64,000 bases of DNA. Origin: a bacterium. GTDB taxonomy: Bacteria > Electryoneota > RPQS01 > DYHQ01. The position numbers and the translations under genes were made by a program. Below are positions 22,124 through 31,518 of this stretch, piece after piece. Below the pieces are notes generated by a model that searched no databases, was not told the origin of the DNA, and was given only the letters and a program-made list of their open reading frames with translations. The stretch is from assembly GCA_030622545.1 (NCBI GenBank), contig JAUXGA010000003.1:1-64000 (forward strand), given 5' to 3'. The first letter of the stretch is position 1. Every line of letters starts with the position of its first letter.

Positions 22124-24688
22124 ATGGCAAAAGTTCGATTTGGATTTTTAAAAAACAGGACGGTTGTTCTTGCCTTGATATATCTAACTTTCGGCTGGAC
22201 AACCGCTGCCTATGGTCAGGGAGATTGGGTGGAAGTGGATGAACTCGCTTTTCCGAAGGCGGGATCACATCTTGATGAACCCCCGCAACGTCCCTGTGCG
22301 GCGGATTTTGTTGTTGATGAATTCCCGTATTCGAATACGGCGGACTTAAGCGGCGCAGGCAATGACTGTTCTTTCCTCCCCGGTCAGGAACATGTATACG
22401 AAATTCATATCTCGCAAGAGGGTCTTTACACGTTTTCACTGTGTAATTCTCCCTCTTCGATAAATTCCTATATCTATTTGTCCACGAGATGCTGTGCTGG
22501 CGAGGTCATCGCTTCAAACAATAACAGTTGCCCGGTCTATGGCCGCTCGATTATCTCGTGCAAACGATTGAATGCGGGAGTTTATTACCTCGATGTAGAG
22601 CCGCGAAGTGCGGGCGGAGAAGATGTCTATACGCTCGAAATCTTCACCTGTCCCGACCCTTGTCCTCTCGTCTATCCGACCGATACGACACTTGTGGACG
22701 AGGATAGTATTTTCACTTGGATTCAGTGTACGGATGAAAACGATACGTCGCCGCTCTATGGCGGCCCGTGGTATGATCCGGACATGCCTGCAGGACGGGA
22801 TCCCTATTATGGTTTTGAACACTATAGCTGGTACAATCAAGATTATGGATGGAAGCATGTCTTCCCGGACTATGATTCACCGGACGGCGTCTGCATCCAA
22901 AGCGTGAAAGTGTATATCTGCGCCTGGGATGTGGACCAGCAAGACTGTTCGATCCAGCATCCCGGTGAACCCGAGGAATGCGAGCTCGACAACCTTTACG
23001 GTGATGGCGTTTTACTATATCCTGAATACCTCCACGGAAATAATGATACTTGGTCTGTAACGACGTTCGATATCCCGCCGGGTGCGTTGCTCGATAATGG
23101 CGAGCTGAATATGTTTCTGGATATTGACGTTTGGAACAATCGTCGCTACTGGGCAACGACACTGAATTACTCTATTTTGGAAGTCATCTACCGTCCCGGT
23201 CACGTTTGCAACAATCCACCTTATACTCCCGAAGGATACGGATGGCCTGCCTGCATCGACGACAACGACAGCTTGTGCGTGACGATTACCGGACCGACAC
23301 CGGCGGATCCCGATATGGATGACGTATCTTATACGTATCGCTGGTTTGTCCGCAATGACTACACCGAAGAAGGATTCGTGGACGACGAAAACGCACCGCC
23401 GCACTATATTGATCACGACGGACCGTGCATCCCCGCTTCAGACTCAGATGTCGGGGATGAATGGCGCGTGGAAGTATGGGCGGTGGATACCTATGGGACA
23501 CAGTCGCTCTATTCTCTGGTCATTTCGTTTCCTGAAATCGTCACAGACTGTGGAGGAATCGACAACCCCATCGTCGGTTGGGATTATGGCGACCTCGATT
23601 CGACTGTTTATCCAACGCAAAATGAACACGGAGGAGGCCCGGCCAATGCGATTCGGCTCTTTAATCTGGCCTGGCTGGGAGAAACCTGCACCGATGACCA
23701 ACCTGAACCGCTGGTTATTGATCTGGATATTGACGACGGTGTAGTGTTTATCGACCAAATCTGGCCCGGATGTAGTGAGATTTGCGTGGATATCACCATC
23801 ACCACCGGTCCCGAATATGCCGGTCAGCCGCTTTTCGTGAGCGCGTGGAAAGATGGAAACTTAAACCACTCATTTGACGATGTTCTATGCGGCGGCACGG
23901 CTCCGGAATGCATCATTCCAAGCGAGGAAGTGGCCGGTCTGGGCCCTAACGAATCTGTCGCGCGGCGTTATTGCTTCACGGATCCCGCGCTTCCAATGGG
24001 AGGACATCAGGTGCTGCGCTTCCGATTGACCTACGATTCTGTCGGATGCGACGGCTATATCGGTGTGGACAGTATCCTCGGTGAAACGGAAGATTACGTC
24101 ATGGATTTCCCGCTCACCGTAGAGCTTTCCGAAGCATCAGTAAAGCCCGGTATCGAACAAATCACGTTGGAATGGGAAACCGCTTCCGAACAGGATAACG
24201 ACCGGTTTGAAATCGAACGCCGCGTCGGAGAAACACTGTGGCAAAAAATCGGAAGCACGCCCGGCGTCGGAACATCGGTAAGTACTCACAGCTACACGTA
24301 TGTAGATCAATATGTAACGGTGGGAGTTCAGTATTCCTACCGGCTCATTTCCGTGGACATCGGAGGCGTTCGCGAAGTCATCTATGAAACGGATTCTCCG
24401 GTAACGCCTGTCAAACCCGACGTCGTCAGCTATCGCCTTTACGCCAACTGGCCGAATCCTTTCAATCCGAATACGACAATCGTTTACGACTTGAAAGAGA
24501 GCGGGCATGTGCAATTACGAATCTTCGATGTGTTGGGACGTGAAGCGGCTGTTTTAGTCAGCGGCTATCAGGAAATCGGTCAGCACAAAGTGACCTTTGA
24601 CGCGTCGTCGCTTCCTTCCGGTATTTATTTCTATCGCATTAAAGCAGGCGAGTTCACCGATACCAAGAAAATGATCTTTATGAAGTAG
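22124..24688 (+). CDS. Secreted multidomain protein with GEVED-like domain and T9SS type A sorting signal
   Basis: A large extracellular protein of 854 residues, presumably exported through the Sec pathway and then the type IX system to the cell surface. Seen: a signal peptide (about 1-32, ending TAAYGQ), a pre-peptidase-like beta domain near 80-180 (ending in GGEDVYTLEIF), cysteine-rich beta-sandwich regions, a GEVED-type domain (about 520-660, ending GETEDYVMDF), a fibronectin-like strand set, and a C-terminal sorting domain with NWPNPFNPNTTI, LREAA-type strands and a final SGIYFYRIKAGEF...KKMIFMK. GGGAGG precedes the ATG at 22124, so the 18 codons upstream in frame are excluded. There is no catalytic motif. 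Role: probably adhesion or surface structure. Confidence 0.85.
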   Translation: MAKVRFGFLKNRTVVLALIYLTFGWTTAAYGQGDWVEVDELAFPKAGSHLDEPPQRPCAADFVVDEFPYSNTADLSGAGNDCSFLPGQEHVYEIHISQEGLYTFSLCNSPSSINSYIYLSTRCCAGEVIASNNNSCPVYGRSIISCKRLNAGVYYLDVEPRSAGGEDVYTLEIFTCPDPCPLVYPTDTTLVDEDSIFTWIQCTDENDTSPLYGGPWYDPDMPAGRDPYYGFEHYSWYNQDYGWKHVFPDYDSPDGVCIQSVKVYICAWDVDQQDCSIQHPGEPEECELDNLYGDGVLLYPEYLHGNNDTWSVTTFDIPPGALLDNGELNMFLDIDVWNNRRYWATTLNYSILEVIYRPGHVCNNPPYTPEGYGWPACIDDNDSLCVTITGPTPADPDMDDVSYTYRWFVRNDYTEEGFVDDENAPPHYIDHDGPCIPASDSDVGDEWRVEVWAVDTYGTQSLYSLVISFPEIVTDCGGIDNPIVGWDYGDLDSTVYPTQNEHGGGPANAIRLFNLAWLGETCTDDQPEPLVIDLDIDDGVVFIDQIWPGCSEICVDITITTGPEYAGQPLFVSAWKDGNLNHSFDDVLCGGTAPECIIPSEEVAGLGPNESVARRYCFTDPALPMGGHQVLRFRLTYDSVGCDGYIGVDSILGETEDYVMDFPLTVELSEASVKPGIEQITLEWETASEQDNDRFEIERRVGETLWQKIGSTPGVGTSVSTHSYTYVDQYVTVGVQYSYRLISVDIGGVREVIYETDSPVTPVKPDVVSYRLYANWPNPFNPNTTIVYDLKESGHVQLRIFDVLGREAAVLVSGYQEIGQHKVTFDASSLPSGIYFYRIKAGEFTDTKKMIFMK

Positions 24689-24710
24689 CGATTCTCTCTT
24701 GGGGAAATAA

Positions 24711-24745
24711 AAAAGGCCGCGCGAAATTGCACGGCCTTTCGTATT
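24711..24745 (+). terminator. Intrinsic terminator after the T9SS protein
   Basis: Arms AAAGGCCG (24712-24719) and CGGCCTTT (24732-24739) with a 12-nt loop and a short T-rich tail. Confidence 0.8.
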
Positions 24746-24784
24746 GTTCGATTTTATGTCAACCTACCCTGCAGCAACTAACAG

Positions 24785-24859
24785 TTCCGGCCGGGTTACG
24801 CGCGCAAGCTTTCATCGTTTAATTTACGGCAATCTGCGCTGAACCCGGCTCGGCGAGCC
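24785..24859 (+). repeat. Palindromic repeat family 1, copy A
   Basis: About 75 bp with ends that are near-inverted repeats (CCGGGTTACGCGC and GCGCTGAACCCGG), able to form a long hairpin. It abuts the 3' end of the Tricorn gene. A second copy lies inverted at 30025-30096, with nearly identical ends and a divergent centre; partial copies occur at 28383-28396 and 36909-36932. Confidence 0.8.
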
Positions 24860-24860
24860 A

Positions 24861-27800
24861 TTACTTCGATTTATCGGGATACGGCGGCTGCGCGGGCAAG
24901 GTTATCGGTTCGTTTTTAATCTTATCCAACAGGTAATCAATCGCATAATCAAGCTGAACGTCTTTGCCTTCTAAAACAGATTTCGGATCGTTTTCAAGGT
25001 CAACATCCGGGTCAGTGCCGCGTCCTTCGATAAGCCATTTTCCTTCCATGCCCCAGCCTGAAAATTCCGGCTGCGTAAACCAGCCGTTATCAATCAGAGG
25101 TTTCCCGCCGCGAATACCAACCCAGCCACCCCACGTACGCTTGCCGATGACCGGACCTAATCCTAGGCGCTTGAAACCTTCCGTAAATGTTTCGCCGTCG
25201 CTGCCGGTTTCCTGATTGCACACGCAAATCATGTGTCCATGAAAACCAGTCACCGGACGACGATAGCGATAGGTTCCCGCGCGTGGCTTACCGACTGTCC
25301 AGACGGTTCTGTCCAGCATTGCTAAAATCATCTGCGCGACATTCCCGCCGCCGTTGTAGCGGACATCCATAATCAGTCCCGGTTTTCCGGATTGAGGCGG
25401 GTAATCGCGTCCCCATTGCGAAAGCCCGTCTCCCATCATGTTGCTTAGATGAACATAACCAAGTTTATCTCCGGCTTTATTGCGCACATATTCCCGGCGG
25501 CTGAGTACCCAGTCACGATAACGAAGGCTGGATTCGCCCGACAATGTCTTCACAAGGAAATCTTCCGCGCCCTCTTTGGTCGGACGGTTATTGACTGTTA
25601 CAACAATCGTTTCATCGGCTTTATTGACAAGCCGCGTCAGATAATTTTCGTCCGTAGAAATTGGCCGGTGGTCAATCGCAATCAAATAGTCGCCTTCGTT
25701 GACGCCTAAACCCGGAGCGCCTAAAGGAGATGTATGTTCTTCATCCCACGAATCACCTTTCAAAATGCGCGTAATTCTATAATAACCATTACGCGCATCG
25801 GGTTCGACATCGATTCCCAACAGTCCCACGCCGATGCGCTTTCCCTTGCGCTGGTCTCCGCCGAAAATATAGGCGTGCCCCACACTAAGCTCGCCGACCA
25901 TTTCACCGATGAGGTCGTTGAGTTCGCCGCGGCTCGAAATGCGCTTGACCAGCGGTTCGTATTGTTTTTTCACTGCCGGCCAATTCACGCCGTGCATGTT
26001 CGGGTCATAGAAAAAGTCGCGCATGAGTCGCCACGCTTCATTGAAAATCTGAACCCATTCTTCTCTCGGCTCCACTTCCACATCGAGGTCTTCGAGGTGA
26101 ATACCGGCATCCGGGTCATCTTCGTCCGGTTCGGGAGCTTTTTCCGCGCCCGCATCCATCAGGATGTAATCATCCTTCGTCTTCACCAGCACCTTCTCTT
26201 TATCATAAGAAACCGCATAACCGGCAACACCGCTGACAACTTTGGAATCCTTTTTCTTTTCGAGATTGAAAACATGAAGTTCGGCGCGAGGGCCTGAGTC
26301 CTCGAAAACCTTCCAATCGAGCAGCCCTCTCTTTTTCCATTTCATGAAGTAAATATTCCCCTTGACGGCAGTCAAATTACCGTAGTTGCCGGGCTTCATG
26401 GGCATTTCCACGATGCGACCCGACAGACCTTCGAAATCAATCTTGACTTCGATTGTTTCTTCCTCATCCTCATCATCCTTTTCTTCATCGTCCCCATTAT
26501 CTTCATCCCCGTTCTCTTCATCATCTTCTTCTTCCGCTTCATCATCTTTTAGAGCAAACGGTGATTTCTCGTCCGCCGACAGAATCAACGCGTATGGACG
26601 CGTCAGTTCATCGAACGTATAAATCCAGTCATTACCATAGTCGATGCGCGGATTGAAGAAACGCTGCGACATGAAATAGAGATACTTTCCATCAGGATCC
26701 CAGGCGACATCGCCGCTGTTGTACATCGGATCCGTGACTTGAACAACGTTATCTCCTTCGACATCATAGATACAAACCACTCCGAAGCTGTTGGAAACCA
26801 TGCGCGAGAACGCAACGTACTTGCTGTCCGGCGACCACGCATAATCCCAGATTTCCCACGTCCCCTTATCAATCTCCCGAACAGTCCCCGTCTCCATATT
26901 CCGCAGATTGAGTCGTGTTTCATTATCACCATAGAGCAGATATTCACCGTCCGGTGAGAAAACAGGCGGCATATGCCAGCCACCGCCCCCCTGTGTTATC
27001 CAGCGGCCTTCACCACTGCCGTCCGTCGGATAAATGAATAGCTCCTCTTCACCTGTCTGGTCGGAGAAGCAAAGGATGGAGTCGCCATCAGGCGTATAGA
27101 CAGGAAACTTTTCGCGCGCTTCCGTGGAGTAGGTAATGCGGCGAATCAATCCCTTACGCTTAGTAGGAATCGTAAAAATTTCTCCACGCGCGACCAGCAA
27201 CATACGCCCACCGTCCGGCGAAAGACCCATCCATCGTGAATAACGACCGGGACTCGTGAATTTCTCCCGCGACTGCAACCGGTCTGTCGGAAGTTCAATT
27301 TCGATTTTTTGCGTGTTGCCGCTTGCTATGTCAATAACCCAAACATCCATAGCAAGCTGATAGACAATTTTCCCGCTCCCAAGCGACGGGAATCGCACAT
27401 CCCAATCTTCATTGAACGTATGCTGTTTCTGGTCGGAACCGTCCGGCTTCATCGACCAGATATTGTTGCGCCCGGTGATATCGCGAGTGTAATAGATGCG
27501 GTCTCCGTACCACATCGGGTTGCCGTCGTTGCCTTCGTAATCGGTAATCTTCGTGAATTCCATTCGGTCGGGATTCGCGATCCAGATGTTTTCCGCCCAG
27601 CCGCCTTTGTAGCGTTTCCACGTGCGGAAGTTCAGATTGACCCGCGTGTACGCAAAGCGTTTGCCGCCGGGTTCCGGGCTGTACGTTGCGCCTTTGTCAA
27701 GATGCATCGCTTCCGGAAATCCACCCTTTGGTGAAACCGTGTAGAGCTTGTAGAACCAATTTGGGGTTTCGCGCCCTGATCGAAAAACGATATTTCCGTC

Positions 27801-28151
27801 CGGCGTCCAGCCACACACATAGTCTCCATAGGGATGATACGTCAATCGCTTCGGTACGCCGCCTTCTGCCGGGATGACAAAGACATCATTATTGCCGTCA
27901 TACATTCCGGTGAAAGCAATCCATTTCCCGTCCGGCGAAAAAGATGCAAAACGTTCGCTGCCAGCATGAGTCGTCAAGCGATGAGCATTGCCGCCCAAGA
28001 GCGGAACCGACCACAGATCTCCTTCCGATGTAAAAACGACGCGGTCACCATGAACCGCCGGAAAACGGAAAAAGCCGATTTCCTCGGCTTGCAGATTAGA
28101 GGCTGCCCCTAAAACAGCGACGGTTAGAATGAAACTGAAAAAGAAACGCAT
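24861..28151 (-). CDS. tri: Tricorn protease homologue (S41 family, PDZ)
   Basis: A large peptidase that cleaves short peptides downstream of other proteases; a signal peptide (RFFFSFILTVAVLGAASNLQA) indicates export to the periplasm in this organism. Order of the 1,096 residues: two beta-propeller regions with repeated SPDGK, PDG and WSPDSKY motifs (about 25-570), a long acidic tract (about 535-575, mostly D and E), the C1 domain, a PDZ domain (about 760-880), and the S41 domain with nucleophile Ser984 (GSDGETF) and Glu1042 (LIEGRGTDPD). The SVGHAY segment supplies the tricorn-type His. A GGAGG ribosome site precedes ATG 28151, 11 codons inside the open frame. A palindromic repeat follows its stop directly. 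Confidence 0.92.
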   Translation of the reverse strand: MRFFFSFILTVAVLGAASNLQAEEIGFFRFPAVHGDRVVFTSEGDLWSVPLLGGNAHRLTTHAGSERFASFSPDGKWIAFTGMYDGNNDVFVIPAEGGVPKRLTYHPYGDYVCGWTPDGNIVFRSGRETPNWFYKLYTVSPKGGFPEAMHLDKGATYSPEPGGKRFAYTRVNLNFRTWKRYKGGWAENIWIANPDRMEFTKITDYEGNDGNPMWYGDRIYYTRDITGRNNIWSMKPDGSDQKQHTFNEDWDVRFPSLGSGKIVYQLAMDVWVIDIASGNTQKIEIELPTDRLQSREKFTSPGRYSRWMGLSPDGGRMLLVARGEIFTIPTKRKGLIRRITYSTEAREKFPVYTPDGDSILCFSDQTGEEELFIYPTDGSGEGRWITQGGGGWHMPPVFSPDGEYLLYGDNETRLNLRNMETGTVREIDKGTWEIWDYAWSPDSKYVAFSRMVSNSFGVVCIYDVEGDNVVQVTDPMYNSGDVAWDPDGKYLYFMSQRFFNPRIDYGNDWIYTFDELTRPYALILSADEKSPFALKDDEAEEEDDEENGDEDNGDDEEKDDEDEEETIEVKIDFEGLSGRIVEMPMKPGNYGNLTAVKGNIYFMKWKKRGLLDWKVFEDSGPRAELHVFNLEKKKDSKVVSGVAGYAVSYDKEKVLVKTKDDYILMDAGAEKAPEPDEDDPDAGIHLEDLDVEVEPREEWVQIFNEAWRLMRDFFYDPNMHGVNWPAVKKQYEPLVKRISSRGELNDLIGEMVGELSVGHAYIFGGDQRKGKRIGVGLLGIDVEPDARNGYYRITRILKGDSWDEEHTSPLGAPGLGVNEGDYLIAIDHRPISTDENYLTRLVNKADETIVVTVNNRPTKEGAEDFLVKTLSGESSLRYRDWVLSRREYVRNKAGDKLGYVHLSNMMGDGLSQWGRDYPPQSGKPGLIMDVRYNGGGNVAQMILAMLDRTVWTVGKPRAGTYRYRRPVTGFHGHMICVCNQETGSDGETFTEGFKRLGLGPVIGKRTWGGWVGIRGGKPLIDNGWFTQPEFSGWGMEGKWLIEGRGTDPDVDLENDPKSVLEGKDVQLDYAIDYLLDKIKNEPITLPAQPPYPDKSK

Positions 28152-28642
28152 GACACAAACCTCCGGTGAAAGGAAATTCTTCACCCGCGCAGCGGGGTAA
28201 ATTTATTTCTGAACTGATTGATTATACAAAGATACGAAAGATTCTTCTCGCATTCAAACGGAAGTCAAGGGGGGGGACAGGTTCGCTATGGGACGTTCAA
28301 CGTTGTCTTCGATAAATTAGATACAAGGACTTCGGAAGATGTTTCACAAGCTATGTTATTATTGCATATAATGATAAAGCCCCTCCGGCCGGAATTCTCG
28401 CCATGGTGGGTATATCACCCGCCCGGAACCAAAACACTTCGCCGCGAATGGGCACCTCAAGCCCCTCGCGTAAAACAAGCTTTCGAATGGCGCATTTTAT
28501 GTTCCGGGTGAACCAAAGCGACGTGATCCATTAGGTATTGTGGGCAAAGCACAGTATCTTTAATCTGAATCGAAGGCCAACCATCGATCAGTTATCCGGA
28601 CAACACGACCGCTTGGATACTGACCAACCCAAATAGGCAATC
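28152..28642. other. Noncoding stretch with partial palindromic repeats
   Basis: No convincing gene. It contains a G8 run at 28269 followed by GACAGGTTCGC, a phrase often found near REP-associated sequences, a partial copy of repeat family 1 (28383-28396), and a degenerate copy of family 2 (28440-28470). The upstream regions of the Tricorn gene (leftward) and the saccharopine-type gene (rightward) must lie here, but no good promoter was seen. Confidence 0.6.
28440..28470 (+). repeat. Palindromic repeat family 2, degenerate copy
   Basis: CGCCGCGAATGGGC then CCCCTCGCG matches the copy at 48895 with several substitutions that weaken the central inverted repeat. Confidence 0.5.
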
Positions 28643-29980
28643 ATGAAGAATATATTAATCTTGGGGGCCGGACATGTGACGAAGCCCCTCGTGGACTATT
28701 TCATCGACAAGTGCGGCTACGCGGTCACGATGGCTGCGCGAACTCCAGCAAAAGGCGAAAGGATCATTGCCGGTCGTCCTCATGGAAAGGTCATCGCTTG
28801 GGCAAGCAACCAAGAAGACGCGCTGGTGCGATTGGTTCGGGATCACGATATTGTCGTCAATATGATCCCTAAGGCATCCCATGCGATGGTGGTGAAAGCA
28901 TGTCTGGAATGCCGGAAACACATGGTGAGTACTTCTTACGAAATCCCTTCCGTGAAGGCTTTTGATGCTCAAGCGAAAGAACGAGGTGTATTGATTCTCA
29001 ATGAGTTGGGAGAAGATCCGGGCATTGATCATTTCGTGACCCAAATGGTACTGGACGAGATTCGAGCCGAAGGAGGCAGAATCCTCAGCTTGAAATCCTA
29101 CGGAGCAGGTCTGCCTTCCTTCAAATTCAACAATAACCCGATGGGCTACAAGTTCTCATGGGAACCTAAGGGAGTCTTCCTTGCGGCTCAGGTTCCGGCT
29201 GCTTATCTGATGGAAGGAAAGCGTGCCGACATCCCCGGAGATCAGCTTTTTGAGGACCATCATCTGGTTGACATTGAAGGATTGGGTACGTTTGAAACCT
29301 ATCCCAACAAAGACTGCACGCGCTATCTAAAGCCTTTTGGATTGGATGAAAATGTCACTTTCTATCGCGGTCTTCTTCGCTTCTCGGGCTACAGCAACAA
29401 CATGCGGTATTTCATCAAACTTGGATTGTTGAACAACCAAGATAAATGGGACTTTTCCGGTCAGACCTTTCGGCAGTTCGCGGAATCACTAATCGGTGCG
29501 GGACCGACTTTTGGCCTGGAAGAGAAATACGCCAAGTTCCTGAAAGTGGACATGAAGTCGGATATTATGAACCGACTGCGCTGGCTGGGACTATTTGAGG
29601 ACAATCCGATTTCCATCGCAATGGGTTCCCGTCTCGATGTTTTTATCGAGTTGTTGCTGAAGAAAATGAGGTACGCTCCCGGCGAGACGGATATGACGAT
29701 TATTCATGTTGAAGTCATTGCCGACTTCGACGACCATCTGGAGAAGCACATGGCAACAATGGTCCATGACGGGACACCGGGTGGAGATTCGGCGATGGCG
29801 CGTTGTGTAGGGTTGACGGCAGCGATAGCTGTGCGGATGATTCTTGAAGGTGAGTTGAAAGCGACAGGCGTTCAGATGCCTCCAACGCTCCCGCAGCTTC
29901 ATAAGCCGATGCTGAAGGAGTTGGCGGAGTACGGGATTATCCTTACGAAACAAACCAACAGGCTCACTCCCACCCACTGA
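28643..29980 (+). CDS. Saccharopine dehydrogenase-like NAD(P)-dependent oxidoreductase
   Basis: A 445-residue protein with an N-terminal Rossmann fold (ILILGAGHVTKPLVDYF at about 4-20, AARTP at 31-35) and the Sacchrp_dh C-terminal domain (ELGEDPGIDHFVTQ at about 112-125, the SYGAGLPS motif near 147, and KDCTRYLKPF near 225). This is the arrangement of the glutamate-forming, NADP-type saccharopine dehydrogenase/reductase (the LYS9/AASS-C type). It could take part in lysine degradation or in an alpha-aminoadipate step. No lysine-pathway neighbours are present, so the direction is open. It is followed by a terminator that includes its stop codon. Confidence 0.85.
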   Translation: MKNILILGAGHVTKPLVDYFIDKCGYAVTMAARTPAKGERIIAGRPHGKVIAWASNQEDALVRLVRDHDIVVNMIPKASHAMVVKACLECRKHMVSTSYEIPSVKAFDAQAKERGVLILNELGEDPGIDHFVTQMVLDEIRAEGGRILSLKSYGAGLPSFKFNNNPMGYKFSWEPKGVFLAAQVPAAYLMEGKRADIPGDQLFEDHHLVDIEGLGTFETYPNKDCTRYLKPFGLDENVTFYRGLLRFSGYSNNMRYFIKLGLLNNQDKWDFSGQTFRQFAESLIGAGPTFGLEEKYAKFLKVDMKSDIMNRLRWLGLFEDNPISIAMGSRLDVFIELLLKKMRYAPGETDMTIIHVEVIADFDDHLEKHMATMVHDGTPGGDSAMARCVGLTAAIAVRMILEGELKATGVQMPPTLPQLHKPMLKELAEYGIILTKQTNRLTPTH

Positions 29981-29992
29981 GCCTGTTTCTTA
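29957..29992 (+). terminator. Intrinsic terminator overlapping the stop codon
   Basis: Perfect 10-bp stem (AACAGGCTCA at 29957-29966 with TGAGCCTGTT at 29978-29987), 11-nt loop, then TCTTAT. The TGA stop of the saccharopine-type gene is the first triplet of the right arm. Confidence 0.85.
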
Positions 29993-30024
29993 TACTGTCT
30001 CTCGAAAGCAGTATCCGGTCGTTT

Positions 30025-30096
30025 ATCGCCGAGCCGGGTTCAGCGCAGTTTTCCGTATGCAAACCGATAAATTTATCGCGCGTAACCCGGCCGGAA
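30025..30096 (-). repeat. Palindromic repeat family 1, copy B (inverted)
   Basis: The reverse complement of this stretch matches 24785-24859 over both ends (CCGGCCGGGTTACGCGCG and CTGCGCTGAACCCGGCTCGG), with a different centre containing GATAAATTTATC. It ends 3 nt before the pyk stop codon. Confidence 0.8.
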
Positions 30097-30099
30097 TTT

Positions 30100-31518
30100 T
30101 CACTTATTAAACCGCCGCACGCGAACCAAATTGGCGTTGCCCTTACCGGGAGGATGGCCGCCGACTTCCACGACAACATCTCCCGGCGAAACAATCCCTT
30201 CTTCCTGCGCAAGTTGTTCCACGACAAGAAGCCGTTCATCCGTGTTCTGAGTCAAGGCTCGATAGAAAGGCAGCACGCCGCTTGCCAGCGTCAGATGACC
30301 GACAACTTCCATGCTGTTGCTGACAGCGACAATCGACACATGCGGGCGGTATTTCGCGACAGCCCGCACCGCCGCACCGGATGTCGTAGGACATAAAATC
30401 GCTCGCGCAGAAACATCTCTCGCCAGACGCGCCGCAGCAGCTCCAATCGCCGCTTCGACACCCTCAAGCTTCTGCGACAATAAAGCCATAGCAGCGCTGT
30501 CGTCCTTGTGCAGGACTTCCGTGGCTTTTGCAACCTTATCCATGACGCGCACAGCTTCCACGGGATTCTCTCCGACGGCGGTTTCTTCAGACAACATAAT
30601 CGCATCCGCTCCGATTTCAATCGCATAAGCGATATCCGTCACTTCCGCCCGCGTGGGACGAAGCGAATGCACCATAGACTCTAACATCTGCGTCGCCACC
30701 ACAGCCGGTTTCGCCGCTTGAATCGCGGTTCGAATAATTTGCGCCTGTACAGCGGGCACTTTTTCGAATTCAATTTCAATTCCCAAATCCCCCCGTGCAA
30801 CCATCACGCCGTCAAACGCCTCGACGATTGATTCCAAATTCTCAATAGCAGCGGGACGTTCGAGTTTCGCCAACAGCGGTCGCGTCACCTCGATTTCTTT
30901 CATCAAATCGCGCAGCGTATCGGCATCCGAAGCATCTCCCACGAACGAAAGCGCCAGCCAATCCGCTCCCGCTTCAAGCGCGCTCTTGGCATCTTCCCGG
31001 TCTTTCTTCCCGACGACCGGAAGCGCTTTGCGTATCTTGGGCAGGTTAATTCCCTTACGACTGACGACGACACCGCCGACTTGCACGCGGCAACGCACGA
31101 AATCTTTGGAAACCGCTTCGACCGTGAGTCGCTTCGTCCCGTCGTCCATATAAACCGGGTCTCCGGCTTCGACATACTTCGGAAATTCCGGAAGTTGAAC
31201 CGGCCACACATCCGGCCCGGACGGCTTGTCGGAAATCGTAATCAGTTGCCCTTCCAACAACCGCGCTTGTCCGCCGGGCAATTCTCCTAATCGAATTTTC
31301 GGCCCGGCAATGTCCGCAAGAATGCCAATCGTCGCCTTCATTTTTTTACTGATGCGCCGGACACAAGCTATCGTCTCCGCATGCTGTTCTCGCGTTTCAT
31401 GCGCGTAATTGAGCCGGAAAAGATTCACTCCCGCTTCAATCAGCGACGCAATCACAGTTTCATCACGTGATGCCGGGCCTAAGGTCGCAATAATTTTTGT
31501 TGCGCGAAAGGCTATCAT
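30100..31518 (-). CDS. pyk: Pyruvate kinase
   Basis: Transfers phosphate from phosphoenolpyruvate to ADP, the last step of glycolysis. The 472-residue protein has the barrel and regulatory domains. Seen: ATLGPAS (11-17), FRLN (34-37, with a YAHE continuation instead of the usual FSHG), ADIAGPKIR (68-76), catalytic Lys218 (LAKLERP), ARGDLGIE (241-248) and the ATQMLESM stretch. Its ATG overlaps the miaA stop by 4 nt (ATGA), so it is the last gene of the ftcD-fchA-mutL-miaA-pyk run. A palindromic repeat lies 3 nt beyond the stop. Confidence 0.95.
   Translation of the reverse strand: MIAFRATKIIATLGPASRDETVIASLIEAGVNLFRLNYAHETREQHAETIACVRRISKKMKATIGILADIAGPKIRLGELPGGQARLLEGQLITISDKPSGPDVWPVQLPEFPKYVEAGDPVYMDDGTKRLTVEAVSKDFVRCRVQVGGVVVSRKGINLPKIRKALPVVGKKDREDAKSALEAGADWLALSFVGDASDADTLRDLMKEIEVTRPLLAKLERPAAIENLESIVEAFDGVMVARGDLGIEIEFEKVPAVQAQIIRTAIQAAKPAVVATQMLESMVHSLRPTRAEVTDIAYAIEIGADAIMLSEETAVGENPVEAVRVMDKVAKATEVLHKDDSAAMALLSQKLEGVEAAIGAAAARLARDVSARAILCPTTSGAAVRAVAKYRPHVSIVAVSNSMEVVGHLTLASGVLPFYRALTQNTDERLLVVEQLAQEEGIVSPGDVVVEVGGHPPGKGNANLVRVRRFNK

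Noticed and set aside
26440-26560. Low-complexity tract that reads as Ser/His-rich frames on the + strand
   Set aside because: It is the acidic (Asp/Glu) linker of the Tricorn protein on the - strand; the opposite frames are shadows.
28218-28511. A 97-codon rightward open frame in the gap before the saccharopine-type gene
   Set aside because: It runs across palindromic repeat fragments, has no ribosome site and its translation looks random.
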